From: Pseudomonadota bacterium
GTDB taxonomy: Bacteria; Pseudomonadota; Gammaproteobacteria; UBA5335
Assembly: GCA_002862965.1 (NCBI GenBank)
Contig: PKCW01000268.1
Span: 1-14,479, forward strand
DNA length: 14,479 nucleotides
Reading direction: 5' to 3'
The notes beneath the pieces are model-generated. The model was not told the DNA's origin. It saw only the letters and a list, made by a program, of their open reading frames with translations, and did not search any database. A program made the position numbers and the translations under genes. Shown in pieces: positions 7,209-14,479 of the stretch; the stretch's first letter is position 1; every line of letters begins with the position of its first letter.

Positions 7209-7798
7209 CGGGGCGCCGCTCCGCGCCGGGCCTCGAGCGCGCGCCAGCCGGCCACCAGCAGGGCGAGCAGTATGAATCCGCCGGCCGGCCAGATGGCGAT
7301 CGGAAAGACCGGGATTTCGGGCATGGGGATGGGGCCGCCGGCCGTGTGCGGCACGCGGCCGATGGACAGCGCGCCCAAGCCCTCGCGCAGCGCGCCGATC
7401 AGGGGCGGCAGCGCAGCGAGCAAGCATGCGTCACGCCAGCGCCCCGTCTCTTTCGCGGCGCCCGGTGCATGCGATGCGGACGCGGCTTCCAGCAGCAGGA
7501 CGGCCGCGATCGCGAGCGGCAGGGGACCGGCCACGGCGGGGTGCAGGCCGTGCAGGCCGGTGTCGAGCAAGCGGTCGACGATGGCGGTGAGCCCGCCCAG
7601 GACCAGGGCCGCCAGCGCCAGGCGCAGCGGCGCAGCGAGGCGGGCGTCCAGCGGCGCTCGCAGCGCGCGCCAAAGCCCATGGAGGGCCGCGGTCGAAAGG
7701 GCGAGGGCCAGTCCGCCGACGAGCGAGGTGCTGCCCACGGCCAGCGGGATGGCGGCCGTCAGCGCAGCGGGGGTCGGCAGGTCGGGGAGACGCTTCAC
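7205..7798 (-). CDS. rnfE: Rnf complex membrane subunit RnfE, divergent and lacking the Fe-S cysteines
   Basis: A 197-residue inner-membrane protein of the Rnf-Nqr family, shorter than the roughly 230-residue E. coli RsxE. Recognisable segments are IPLAVGSTS near 17-25, LREGLG (138-143, matching the LREIIG of E. coli) and PAGGFI (171-176). Position and several hydrophobic helices support RnfE. In characterised homologues two cysteines, in LCP near residue 25 and TNC near 108, ligate half of an intramembrane [2Fe-2S] cluster. By my alignment they are I17 and V100 here, and the only cysteine in the protein is C125. The gene starts with GTG at 7798, overlapping the rnfG stop (GTGA), and ends overlapping the nth start. 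Identity rests partly on synteny. Confidence 0.82.
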   Translation of the reverse strand: MKRLPDLPTPAALTAAIPLAVGSTSLVGGLALALSTAALHGLWRALRAPLDARLAAPLRLALAALVLGGLTAIVDRLLDTGLHGLHPAVAGPLPLAIAAVLLLEAASASHAPGAAKETGRWRDACLLAALPPLIGALREGLGALSIGRVPHTAGGPIPMPEIPVFPIAIWPAGGFILLALLVAGWRALEARRGAAPR

Positions 7799-8448
7799 GG
7801 CGCAGCCTGCCCTGCGGGATCGAACAACGGCTCGCGGTGGCGCGCGGCGTATTGCAGCGCCGCAGCGACGGCGTGGATCACGGCCCGCGGCGTCAGGGTC
7901 GCGCCGGTGATCTGGTCGAAATCGCCGCCGTCCTTGCGCACGTTCCAGCGCTCCTGTACCGGGTCGGTGAGGCTGCGGCCGTCGAACTGGGTGATCCAGG
8001 CCGACCGCGCGCGGTCGATGCGATCGCCGAGCCCCACGGTTTCGTGGTGGCGCGTCACCCGCACCCGCGTGACACGACCCTGGTCATCGATGCCGACCAG
8101 AAGTTCGATGCGCCCGCTGTAGCCGTCGGGCGCCACGGCGGGCAGGATGACGCTCGCCACGCGGCCGTCGATCAGCAGTTGATAGGCCGTGAAGGCCGTA
8201 TTCTGGTGCAGTTCCCCCGCCGGCGGAAGCCTCAGGGGCCGCAGTGCGCCAGGCGGGTCCGCCTCGGCACCGGCGATCTCGCGCACTAGGGCCAGCGCGT
8301 CCCGGGCCCGGTTCTGCGCCATGCGCGGCTCGGTCCAGTGCACGGTGGCGAGCACCAGCGCGAACACCACCAGCGCCGCGCCGCCGAGCGCGAGGCCCGC
8401 CCTGAAGGCGGCCGGGTCGGGGCGCTCAGTCGTCTCGGGGGCTGCCAT
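7795..8448 (-). CDS. rnfG: Rnf complex flavoprotein subunit RnfG
   Basis: A 217-residue subunit with one N-terminal transmembrane helix (about 18-37) and a periplasmic domain carrying covalently bound FMN. The flavinylation motif TGATLT places the FMN on T184. The family core is clear: GYSGRIELLVGID (109-121), RHHETVGLGD (133-142) and KDGGDFDQITGAT (172-184). In the usual HHETPGLG the proline is V138 here. Known Rnf models have electrons crossing the membrane to this FMN and returning through RnfD. The ATG at 8448 lies 23 bases inside the 3' end of rnfD, and the stop overlaps the rnfE GTG. The flavin site is intact, unlike the intramembrane metal site of its RnfA/RnfE partners. Confidence 0.95.
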   Translation of the reverse strand: MAAPETTERPDPAAFRAGLALGGAALVVFALVLATVHWTEPRMAQNRARDALALVREIAGAEADPPGALRPLRLPPAGELHQNTAFTAYQLLIDGRVASVILPAVAPDGYSGRIELLVGIDDQGRVTRVRVTRHHETVGLGDRIDRARSAWITQFDGRSLTDPVQERWNVRKDGGDFDQITGATLTPRAVIHAVAAALQYAARHREPLFDPAGQAAP

Positions 8449-9436
8449 AGGGCCTCGGGATGGTCAGGCGGTCGATGAGCGGCACGGCGAGGTTCATCAG
8501 CAGCACGGCAAAGGCGAAACCGTCCGGGTAGGCGCCGAAGGTCCGGATCAGGTAGGCCAGCGCGCCGACGCCGGCGCCATAGATCAGCCGCCCGCGCGGC
8601 GTGGTGCTGGCCGAGACCGGGTCGGTGGCAATGAAAAAGGCGCCCAGCAGGGCGGCGCCCTGGCTGAGGTGGAACAGCGCGGACGGGTAGCGGTCGGCGT
8701 CCACGGCCTGAAAACCCATGGCGCAGAGGGCCAGAGCGCCGAGCACGGCGACCGGAATGCGCCAGCCGATGATGCCGCGCGCCAGGAGATACAGGCCGCC
8801 CAGGCCATAGGCCCCGTTGATCGCCCAGCCGGCCGGTGCGCCGACGGGGCCACCGCGGGCGGCGATTTCCGAGAGCGTGTGCGTGAGCGTCAGGCGCGTG
8901 CGCACGTCCCCGAGCGGTGTGGCGCTGGTCAGTCCGTCCCATGCCGGCACGCCGCCGCTCCAGGCCTGCCAGGCCGCGCCCCAATCCCAGGCGGCTGCCG
9001 CCGCCGGCCAGCGCGTCATGGCCACCGGAAAGCTCACCAGCAACAGGGCATAGGCGGCCATGGCGGGATTGAACGGATTCTGGCCCAGCCCGCCATAGGC
9101 CTGCTTGACGATCAGGACCGCAAAGGCAGTGCCCAGCACGGGCAGCGGCAGCGGCAGCCAGGGCGGCAGGGACAAGGCGATGAGCGCCGCGGTCACCGCC
9201 ACGCTGCCGTCGCCCAGGGCCGGCGACACGGGACGGTTGCGCAGGCGCAGGGCGGCGGCCTCGCAGGCATAGGCGGTTGCGAGACAGAGCGCGAGGTTCA
9301 CCGCCACCCCGGGGCCGCGGCACCAGAGCGTCACCGCCGCGCCCGGCAGGAGCGCCAGCAGGACCTGCGTCATGACCCAGGCCACGGGGCGGGCATGGGG
9401 CCAGAGCGGCGTCTCCGGTCGCGGCGCCGGATTCAT
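8426..9436 (-). CDS. rnfD: Rnf complex membrane flavoprotein subunit RnfD
   Basis: A 336-residue polytopic membrane protein with covalent FMN. Motifs include GDGSVAVTAALIALSLPP (75-92), AYGGLGQNPFNPAMAAY (113-129), the flavinylation motif TSATPL with T173 as the expected FMN threonine, the ATDPVSASTTPRGR segment, and YPDGFAFAVLLMNLAVPLID near the C-terminus. Hydrophobic helices fill about 16-145 and 205-320. The start ATG overlaps the rnfC stop by four bases (ATGA) and the 3' end overlaps rnfG by 23. All features look conventional for RnfD/NqrB-type subunits, indicating that selection maintains the complex. Confidence 0.96.
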   Translation of the reverse strand: MNPAPRPETPLWPHARPVAWVMTQVLLALLPGAAVTLWCRGPGVAVNLALCLATAYACEAAALRLRNRPVSPALGDGSVAVTAALIALSLPPWLPLPLPVLGTAFAVLIVKQAYGGLGQNPFNPAMAAYALLLVSFPVAMTRWPAAAAAWDWGAAWQAWSGGVPAWDGLTSATPLGDVRTRLTLTHTLSEIAARGGPVGAPAGWAINGAYGLGGLYLLARGIIGWRIPVAVLGALALCAMGFQAVDADRYPSALFHLSQGAALLGAFFIATDPVSASTTPRGRLIYGAGVGALAYLIRTFGAYPDGFAFAVLLMNLAVPLIDRLTIPRPYGSPRDD

Positions 9437-10935
9437 GCGCTTCCCTCGTCGGCGTCCTTGCGCGCCCGATGTGCGCGCAGCCGGGCCAGCCGTGCGCGCG
9501 GATCCTCGCGGCGCAGGGCGGTCTCTTCCGCCGCGCGCGCCGTGCGCGCATCGAGACGGGCCCCGTGAGCGACGAAACGATCCTTCAGCCAGCGGGCCCT
9601 CAGGTCGAGCACCTGCACCTCGGCGAGCGCCGCCTTGGCGGCACGAAAGCGCGCGACCAGCGGAATCTGGCTGGGACAGACCACGTCACAACAGCCGCAC
9701 TCGATGCACACCTCCAGCCCGTGGGCGGTCAGGGCTTCGGGGTCCGCGGCGCGGGCATGCCAGTGCAGTTGTTGCGGCAACAGGTTCACCGGGCAGGCGG
9801 TGACACAGGCGCCGCAGCGGATGCAGGCCCGTTCGGGACCCGGCGCGGGCAGATCTCCCGCTCCGGGCATCCACACGGCCTGGCTGGCCTTGGTGATGGG
9901 GATCTCGGTGTTCGCCAGTTCCACGCCCATCATGGGGCCGCCCAGGATGACACGCTGACCCGGGGCTACGGCGCCGCCACACGCGGCGAGGAGCGCCGAC
10001 ACCGGCGTGCCCAGACGGGTGATCAGGTTGGCGCTGCCGGACAGGTCGCGTCCACTGACGCTGACCACCCGCGTGGTGAGCGGCTCGCCGGCCAGCAACG
10101 CGCGCCCGGCGGCCACCACGGTGGCCACGTTCAGGCACACGCAGCCGATGTCCAGGGGCAGGGCGCCGCGCGGGACTTCGCGCCCGGTCAGCAGGCGGAT
10201 CAGCACGTCCTCGGCGCCGGCGGTGTAGCGCGCCGGCACGCGGATGATGCGCGCAGCGCTCGAGCCCGCGGCGTCCAGCGCGGCGGCCAAGGGCCGTGGA
10301 TCGAGCGTTTCCTTGAGCCCGATCAGCACCTCGGGCTGGCCGAGGAAGACGGCGAGCGCCTGGATGCCCGCGGCGATGTGCGCGGGCGCGTGGGCCAGCA
10401 GGGCCTCGTCGCAGCGGATGTGCGGTTCGCACTCGGCCGCGTTGACGATCAGCGTGGTGATCGGCGCGTCGGCGCGAGCCAGCTTGGCGGCGGTCGAGAA
10501 CACCGCCCCGCCCAGCCCGACCACGCCGGCCTCGGCGAGGCGGCGCAGCACCGCGGCGCGCGACTCCCGCGCCGGATCGCAGGGGGGCAACGGAGCGACG
10601 GCGCTGTCCGCGCCGTCGGTGCGGATCAGGATGCAGGGCCGCGGCGCGACCGTGTGCAGCGCCACCGGGCAGGGCGCGATGGCGACGACTTCGCCGGAAC
10701 TGCTGGCGTGAATGGCTGCGTCCCAGGCGCCGGGTGGACGGGCGATGCACTGGCCGCGTTGGACCCGGTCGCCGACCGCCACGCAGGGTATCGCCTCAGC
10801 GCCGGCCTGTTGTTCCAGAGGCAACGCGAGCACCGGCGGCACCGGCGCTTCGCGCCAGGCGGGCGGCGGCCCCGTGACGGGCGCCAGCGCCAGACCGCCG
10901 CGCGGGGCGTAGCGGGCGGTTTCAATGCGGGCCAT
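9433..10935 (-). CDS. rnfC: Rnf complex peripheral subunit RnfC
   Basis: A 500-residue cytoplasmic subunit that in characterised Rnf complexes holds FMN and two [4Fe-4S] clusters and reacts with NAD(H). Visible: the glycine-rich loop [13 protein letters not shown] (140-152), [13 protein letters not shown] (165-177), LGGPMMG (331-337), and two CxxCxxCxxxCP clusters at C371/374/377/381 and C410/413/416/420. The usual loop is GLGGAGFPTA, so V145 and S147 replace conserved glycine and proline, and AGAED (229-233) replaces a commonly glycine-rich SGGxK-type segment. A basic, alanine-rich C-terminal tail follows; the long repeats of enterobacterial RsxC are absent. The ATG at 10935 overlaps rnfB by 14 bases; a GTG at 10965 is possible but would lengthen that overlap and has no better ribosome site. 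Confidence 0.94.
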   Translation of the reverse strand: MARIETARYAPRGGLALAPVTGPPPAWREAPVPPVLALPLEQQAGAEAIPCVAVGDRVQRGQCIARPPGAWDAAIHASSSGEVVAIAPCPVALHTVAPRPCILIRTDGADSAVAPLPPCDPARESRAAVLRRLAEAGVVGLGGAVFSTAAKLARADAPITTLIVNAAECEPHIRCDEALLAHAPAHIAAGIQALAVFLGQPEVLIGLKETLDPRPLAAALDAAGSSAARIIRVPARYTAGAEDVLIRLLTGREVPRGALPLDIGCVCLNVATVVAAGRALLAGEPLTTRVVSVSGRDLSGSANLITRLGTPVSALLAACGGAVAPGQRVILGGPMMGVELANTEIPITKASQAVWMPGAGDLPAPGPERACIRCGACVTACPVNLLPQQLHWHARAADPEALTAHGLEVCIECGCCDVVCPSQIPLVARFRAAKAALAEVQVLDLRARWLKDRFVAHGARLDARTARAAEETALRREDPRARLARLRAHRARKDADEGSA

Positions 10936-11494
10936 GCGCCCGCACCGAAGCGAGATCGTCCGCACCCGGATACCCGGGAATCCGCCCGTCGGACAGGGGC
11001 GGTGCCGGCGTCAGCACGATGCAGTCGACCGGGCAGACCGGCAGGCACAGCGCGCAGCCCGTGCATTCCGCCGCAATGACCGTGTGGGCAAAGCTGCGGG
11101 CGCCGACGATGGCATCCACCGGACAGGCGTCCAGGCACAGCGTGCACGCGACGCAGCGCATCTCGTCGATGCGCGCCACGGTGGGGGTGGGCACCGGCGG
11201 GGCGGGGAAGCGCTCGCGGGCCTCATCGATCCCGAGTCGTTCGAGCAGGCGGTCGCGCGTCCGGCTGCCGCCCGGCACGCAGCGGTTGGGCGCGGCGCTG
11301 CCGGACGCCAAGGCCGCAGCATAGGGGTGGCAGCCGGGATGTTCGCATTGCCCGCACTGGGTCTGCGGCAGCAGGGCATCCAGCGCCGCGGCGAGCGCCG
11401 CCGTTTCCTCGGGCCGGTGTCGGGCCAGTGCGGCCAACGCTCCGCTCAAGGCCGCGAAGAGCCCCGCCCAGACCGCCAGCATCACCCAGGCCAT
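10922..11494 (-). CDS. rnfB: Rnf complex iron-sulfur subunit RnfB
   Basis: A 190-residue subunit, the length of E. coli RsxB, with one N-terminal membrane helix (about 3-24) and cytoplasmic Fe-S domains that accept or donate electrons to ferredoxin-like partners. The four-cysteine domain has C47, C50, C55 and C72 in [11 protein letters not shown] and NRC. Two ferredoxin motifs follow: C114/117/120/124 ([12 protein letters not shown]) and C144/147/150/154 ([12 protein letters not shown]). All twelve expected ligands are therefore present, plus an extra C158. The start lies three bases after the rnfA stop, with AAGG inside the rnfA end as likely ribosome site. Nothing suggests degeneration of this subunit. 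Confidence 0.96.
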   Translation of the reverse strand: MAWVMLAVWAGLFAALSGALAALARHRPEETAALAAALDALLPQTQCGQCEHPGCHPYAAALASGSAAPNRCVPGGSRTRDRLLERLGIDEARERFPAPPVPTPTVARIDEMRCVACTLCLDACPVDAIVGARSFAHTVIAAECTGCALCLPVCPVDCIVLTPAPPLSDGRIPGYPGADDLASVRAHGPH

Positions 11495-11497
11495 CGG

Positions 11498-12067
11498 CTA
11501 GACCTTCACCAGGCCGTTGAACCCCAGAAAGGCCAGTGCCGCGAGTCCCAGCGTCACCAGCGCGATGGGCAGGCCCTGAAAGGCGTGCGGCGTGTCGGCG
11601 CTGGCCAGATGATGCCGCAGGGCGGCCAGCGGGATGAGCACGAGGGCGGCACCCGCCGCCGTGCCGAAACCCGAGGCGAGCGCCGCGCCGAAGGACGCCG
11701 CTGGCGGCATGAGGGCGAGGGCCAGGCCCAGCAGCGTTCCGTAGAGCCCGAACCAGGGCGCGATGCGGGGCCCGTGGGCGTCCGGCGCGATCCGGCGGCG
11801 CAGACCGAAGGCGAGGATCTGCGCCAGCAGTGCCGTCAGGCCCAGCAGCAGCGGCAGGCGTAGCGCCTCCCATCCTTGCGGACGCAGCCACAGCAACTGC
11901 GTCGCATGGTCGAAGGCGGCGACGAACATCGACAGCGGGATGCCGAGCAGGCCGGCCCAGGCCACGCGATCGAGCCGCACCGGGGCAAGGAGCAAGGCCG
12001 GTATGAGCCCCAGACCCAGGCTGAGAACGGCATTTTGCAGCAGGGCGGTGGCGATGAGCGTCGTCAC
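11498..12067 (-). CDS. rnfA: Rnf complex membrane subunit RnfA, cysteine-free
   Basis: A 189-residue polytopic membrane protein, close to the 193 of E. coli RsxA. The C-terminus (about 156-189, with [14 protein letters not shown] and GFNGLVKV) matches the family clearly, and the N-terminus [13 protein letters not shown] corresponds to NNFVLVKFLGLCP of E. coli. The two cysteines that would ligate the RnfA half of the intramembrane [2Fe-2S] cluster are replaced: I22 in LGLIP and, by my alignment, G110 in GLYGTLLG where homologues have TNC. No cysteine occurs anywhere in the protein. The start is GTG at 12067, 41 bases after metG; it is chosen because it aligns with the family N-terminus, though the ribosome site is weak (GGTGAG very close to the start). 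Confidence 0.88.
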   Translation of the reverse strand: MTTLIATALLQNAVLSLGLGLIPALLLAPVRLDRVAWAGLLGIPLSMFVAAFDHATQLLWLRPQGWEALRLPLLLGLTALLAQILAFGLRRRIAPDAHGPRIAPWFGLYGTLLGLALALMPPAASFGAALASGFGTAAGAALVLIPLAALRHHLASADTPHAFQGLPIALVTLGLAALAFLGFNGLVKV

Positions 12068-12108
12068 GGCTCACCGCGCCTGTGTCTGGATCGGCCGGCC
12101 CCGGCGCG

Positions 12109-14175
12109 TCATTTCACCCGCATGCCGGGTTGGGCGCCGGCATCGGGCGCGAGCAGGAATATTCCCTTGCCGTCGCCGGCAGCCAGCACCATGCCCTCGG
12201 AGAGGCCGAACTTCATCTGGCGCGGGGCGAGGTTGGCAACCATCACCGTGAGCCGGCCGGTCAGCTCTTCCGGGCGGTAGGCCGACTTGATGCCGGCGAA
12301 CACCTGGCGCTGCTCGCTGCCCAGATCGAGCTGCAGGCGCAGCAGCTTGTCGGCGCCCGCCACCTGTTCGGCCGCGACGATGCGCGCGATGCGCAGGTCG
12401 ATTTTCGCGAACTCGTCGATGCCGATGGTCGGCGCAATGGGGGCGGTCACGGGCTGTTCCGGCGCGGCGATGCTCGGGGCGGCTTCTTTCGAATCGGCGA
12501 TCAGTTTGCTCAGTGCTTCGGGTTCCACGCGCCGCGCCAGATGCTGGTAGGCGCCGATCACATGACCCTCTGGCAGCAGGCGCGCCGCGTCGTTCCACGT
12601 GAGCGGCGCCACACCCAGAAAGCGCTCCGCCGCCTCGGCCATGACCGGCAGCACGGGCTTCAGGTAGACGATCAGCAGTCGGAAGGCATTGAGCGCGACG
12701 CTGGCCACAAGGTGCAGGTGCCCGGCTTGTGCCGGATCCTTGGCCAGATCCCAAGGTTTTTTCTGATCGATAAAGGCGTTGACCTCATCGGCCAGCGCCA
12801 TGATCCGGCGCACGGCGCGGGCGTAGTCGCGACCCTCGTAGCAGGTGGCGATGTCATCGGCAGCCCGCATCAGATCGGAGGTGAGCGAATCGATGTGATC
12901 GTCGCTCCGCCGCGGGTCTTCATCACCGATCAGAACCTTGTTCAACCGCCCCTCGAAGCGTTTGCCGATGAAGCCGGCGCAACGGCTGGCGATGTTGGCG
13001 AGCTTGCCGACCAGATCCGCATTCACCCGCGCGGCGAAGTCCTCCAGATTCAGGTCGATGTCCTCGACCTCGGGGCCCAGCTTGGCGGCGAAGTAGTAGC
13101 GCAGGTATTCGGGTGCGACGTGGCGGGCGAAGGTCTCGGCGCGGATGAAGGTGCCGCGCGATTTCGACATCTTCTGGCCGTTGACGGTGAGGAAGCCATG
13201 GGCGAACACCGCGGTCGGCAGGCGGAAGCCCGCGCCGTGCAGCATCGCGGGCCAGAACAGGGTGTGGAAATAGGCGATGTCCTTGCCGATGAAGTGATAC
13301 AGCTCGGTGTCCGCGCCCGGCGCCCAGAAATCATCGAACGCCAACGGAGCACCGATATTCTCGCGCCGCTCGCACAGCGCCTGGAAACTCGCCATGTAGC
13401 CGATGGGCGCGTCCAGCCAGACGTAGAAGAACTTGCCCGGCGCATCGGGAATCTCGAAGCCGAAATAGGGCGCATCGCGCGAGATGTCCCAGTCCGCGAG
13501 CCCGGCCTCGAACCATTCGTCCAGCTTGTGGCGCACCGCGCCCTGCAGCGCACCCGCCGCGATCCACTCGCGCAGCATGGGCTCGAAGTCGGCCAGCCGA
13601 AAGAAATAGTGCTCCGAATCGCGCGCCTCGGGCGCGGCGCCGGAGAGCACGGAGACGGGATTCCTGAGGTCGCTCGGGGCGTAGGTCGCGCCGCAGACCT
13701 CGCAGGAATCGCCGTACTGGTCCGCCGCGCCACAGCGCGGGCAACCGCCCTTGATGAAGCGGTCGGGCAGGAACATCTGCTGCACGGGATCGAAAGCCTG
13801 ACGGATGCTGCGGCGCACGATGTGGCCGGCGTCGCGCAGCCGGGTGTAGATCAGCTCGGCGAAATGGCGGTTCTCGGGCGAATGCGTCGTGTGGTAGTGG
13901 TCGAAACCGATGCCGAAGCGGGCGAAATCGGCGGTGTGCTCGGTCCACACGCGCTGGATCTGCACCTCGGGCGCGATGCCGTGCTCGCGCGCTTTGAGCA
14001 TGATCGGCGTGCCATGCGCATCGTCGGCGCAGACATAGAGGCACTCATGCCCGCGCATGCGCTGGAAGCGCACCCAGATGTCGGTCTGGATGTATTCGAC
14101 CAGATGACCCAGATGGATGGGCCCGTTGGCATAGGGCAGGGCGCTGGTGACGAGGATGCGGCGCGGCTGGGTCAT
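12109..14175 (-). CDS. metG: Methionyl-tRNA synthetase
   Basis: A 688-residue cytoplasmic class I synthetase that charges tRNA-Met and initiator tRNA. The HIGH signature is HLGH (21-24) and the KMSKS loop is exact (335-339). The connective-peptide domain has zinc-knuckle pairs C145/C148 and C158/C161. An alpha-helical anticodon-binding domain covers about 390-550. The last hundred or so residues are the C-terminal Trbp111-like tRNA-binding/dimerisation domain, beginning near [14 protein letters not shown]. Length and architecture match the E. coli-type dimeric enzyme. It diverges from the mrp-like gene across 107 bases, a pairing common in gammaproteobacteria, and precedes rnfA by 41 bases without a visible terminator, so read-through into the rnf genes is possible. 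Confidence 0.98.
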   Translation of the reverse strand: MTQPRRILVTSALPYANGPIHLGHLVEYIQTDIWVRFQRMRGHECLYVCADDAHGTPIMLKAREHGIAPEVQIQRVWTEHTADFARFGIGFDHYHTTHSPENRHFAELIYTRLRDAGHIVRRSIRQAFDPVQQMFLPDRFIKGGCPRCGAADQYGDSCEVCGATYAPSDLRNPVSVLSGAAPEARDSEHYFFRLADFEPMLREWIAAGALQGAVRHKLDEWFEAGLADWDISRDAPYFGFEIPDAPGKFFYVWLDAPIGYMASFQALCERRENIGAPLAFDDFWAPGADTELYHFIGKDIAYFHTLFWPAMLHGAGFRLPTAVFAHGFLTVNGQKMSKSRGTFIRAETFARHVAPEYLRYYFAAKLGPEVEDIDLNLEDFAARVNADLVGKLANIASRCAGFIGKRFEGRLNKVLIGDEDPRRSDDHIDSLTSDLMRAADDIATCYEGRDYARAVRRIMALADEVNAFIDQKKPWDLAKDPAQAGHLHLVASVALNAFRLLIVYLKPVLPVMAEAAERFLGVAPLTWNDAARLLPEGHVIGAYQHLARRVEPEALSKLIADSKEAAPSIAAPEQPVTAPIAPTIGIDEFAKIDLRIARIVAAEQVAGADKLLRLQLDLGSEQRQVFAGIKSAYRPEELTGRLTVMVANLAPRQMKFGLSEGMVLAAGDGKGIFLLAPDAGAQPGMRVK

Positions 14176-14248
14176 GGTGGCGGGCGGTCCGGATGCAAAT
14201 GGGCCCTAGTATGCCATGCAGGAGCCGGGATGCCGCCGCGTTCTGGCG

Positions 14249-14254
14249 TAGAAT
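14249..14254 (+). promoter_or_regulatory. Possible -10 box for the mrp-like gene
   Basis: TAGAAT matches the sigma70 -10 consensus at five of six positions and would start transcription about 22 bases before the ATG at 14283. No good -35 lies 16-18 bases upstream, so this is a weak call. The divergent metG promoter could not be placed with confidence in the remaining 107-base gap. Confidence 0.3.
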
Positions 14255-14282
14255 CCGCCTTTTGCTGCTTGGAGAATCCGCC

Positions 14283-14479
14283 ATGGCCGAGCCTGCCGAA
14301 TGGCCCGCGCGCATCGAATCCCTGCTGGGTGAAGTGCAGGACGTCTACAGCGGTTGCGACCTGGTGACCGCCGGCATGATCGAGGCGATCCGGCCGGCCG
14401 ATGCCGGCTGGCGGGTGGACCTGCGCATCGGCTATCCCTGCGGGAGCCATGCCGAGACCCTGGCGCGGCTGGCCCAGGC
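14283..14479 (+). CDS. mrp: Mrp/ApbC-type Fe-S cluster carrier, N-terminal part (runs off the window)
   Basis: The first 65 residues of a protein that continues past the right edge. The fold cues are those of the N-terminal DUF59/MIP18-like domain found on Mrp/ApbC P-loop ATPases, which carry Fe-S clusters to apoproteins: YSGCDLVTAGMIEAI (22-36), an alternating beta segment WRVDLRIGYP, then the start of an amphipathic helix. The Walker A motif that would confirm the ATPase lies beyond the window. GGAG (14271-14274) is eight bases before the ATG. The divergent arrangement with metG strongly favours mrp. A free-standing DUF59 protein is the main alternative. Residue C53 in GYPCG replaces the more usual alanine. 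Confidence 0.78.
   Translation, partial: MAEPAEWPARIESLLGEVQDVYSGCDLVTAGMIEAIRPADAGWRVDLRIGYPCGSHAETLARLAQ

Noticed and set aside
7209..7427. 73-residue N-terminal extension of nth
   Set aside because: This stretch is rnfE read in another frame and is arginine-rich. The ATG overlapping the rnfE stop gives exact residue correspondence with E. coli Nth (K120, D138, C187-C203).
7205..12067. The rnf cluster as Na+-NQR
   Set aside because: RnfB with ferredoxin motifs and RnfC with two 4Fe-4S motifs are present, gene order is ABCDGE, and no NqrF-like FAD/2Fe-2S subunit occurs. This is Rnf, not Nqr.
7205..12067. The missing RnfA/RnfE cysteines as a sign of pseudogenes
   Set aside because: All six reading frames are intact, junctions are overlapping and precise, and the other cofactor ligands are fully conserved, which indicates selection.
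12082..14367. A 761-codon plus-strand open frame antisense to metG
   Set aside because: It is an antisense shadow of a fully conserved metG and crosses the divergent promoter region and the mrp start in another frame. There is no family signal.

Overview
The window reads as chromosomal DNA from a GC-rich gammaproteobacterium, plausibly a Chromatiales or Acidiferrobacter-like sulfur oxidiser. The support is the mrp | metG divergent pair, an rnfABCDGE cluster running into nth, a DUF1841 gene, and a type II sulfide:quinone oxidoreductase. The taxonomic placement is inference. Almost all genes lie on the minus strand. No insertion sequences, phage genes or CRISPR arrays are visible, and no gene-free stretch exceeds about 180 bases.

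Left part (1-4000): a plus-strand Tat-exported four-helix copper-storage (Csp-like) protein converges on a minus-strand tRNA-Asn(GTT), with one bidirectional intrinsic terminator between them. The tRNA has a textbook sigma70 promoter with a GC-rich discriminator. Next comes a minus-strand 2-Cys peroxiredoxin followed by thioredoxin reductase, a peroxide-reduction pair. A type II (SQOR-like) sulfide:quinone oxidoreductase with both redox cysteines follows.

Right part (4085-14175): eleven minus-strand genes are packed end to end in the order metG, rnfA, rnfB, rnfC, rnfD, rnfG, rnfE, nth, DUF1841, mgtE, NlpC/P60 lipoprotein. Most junctions overlap by 4-23 bases or have gaps of at most 23 bases; metG-rnfA is 41. 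The cluster joins methionyl-tRNA synthesis, a membrane electron-transfer complex, an Fe-S DNA repair glycosylase, a magnesium channel and a cell-wall peptidase. Divergent from metG, the start of an mrp/apbC Fe-S carrier gene runs off the right edge.

The most interesting signal is in the Rnf complex. RnfB keeps all twelve cluster cysteines, RnfC keeps all eight, and RnfD and RnfG keep their covalent-FMN threonines. RnfA, however, contains no cysteine at all, and RnfE lacks both conserved ones. Those four residues hold the intramembrane [2Fe-2S] centre in characterised Rnf and Na+-NQR complexes. The genes are otherwise intact and translationally coupled, so this looks like a variant Rnf with a different route for electrons across the membrane, not a decaying operon. 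RnfC also shows substitutions in its glycine-rich nucleotide/flavin loop.
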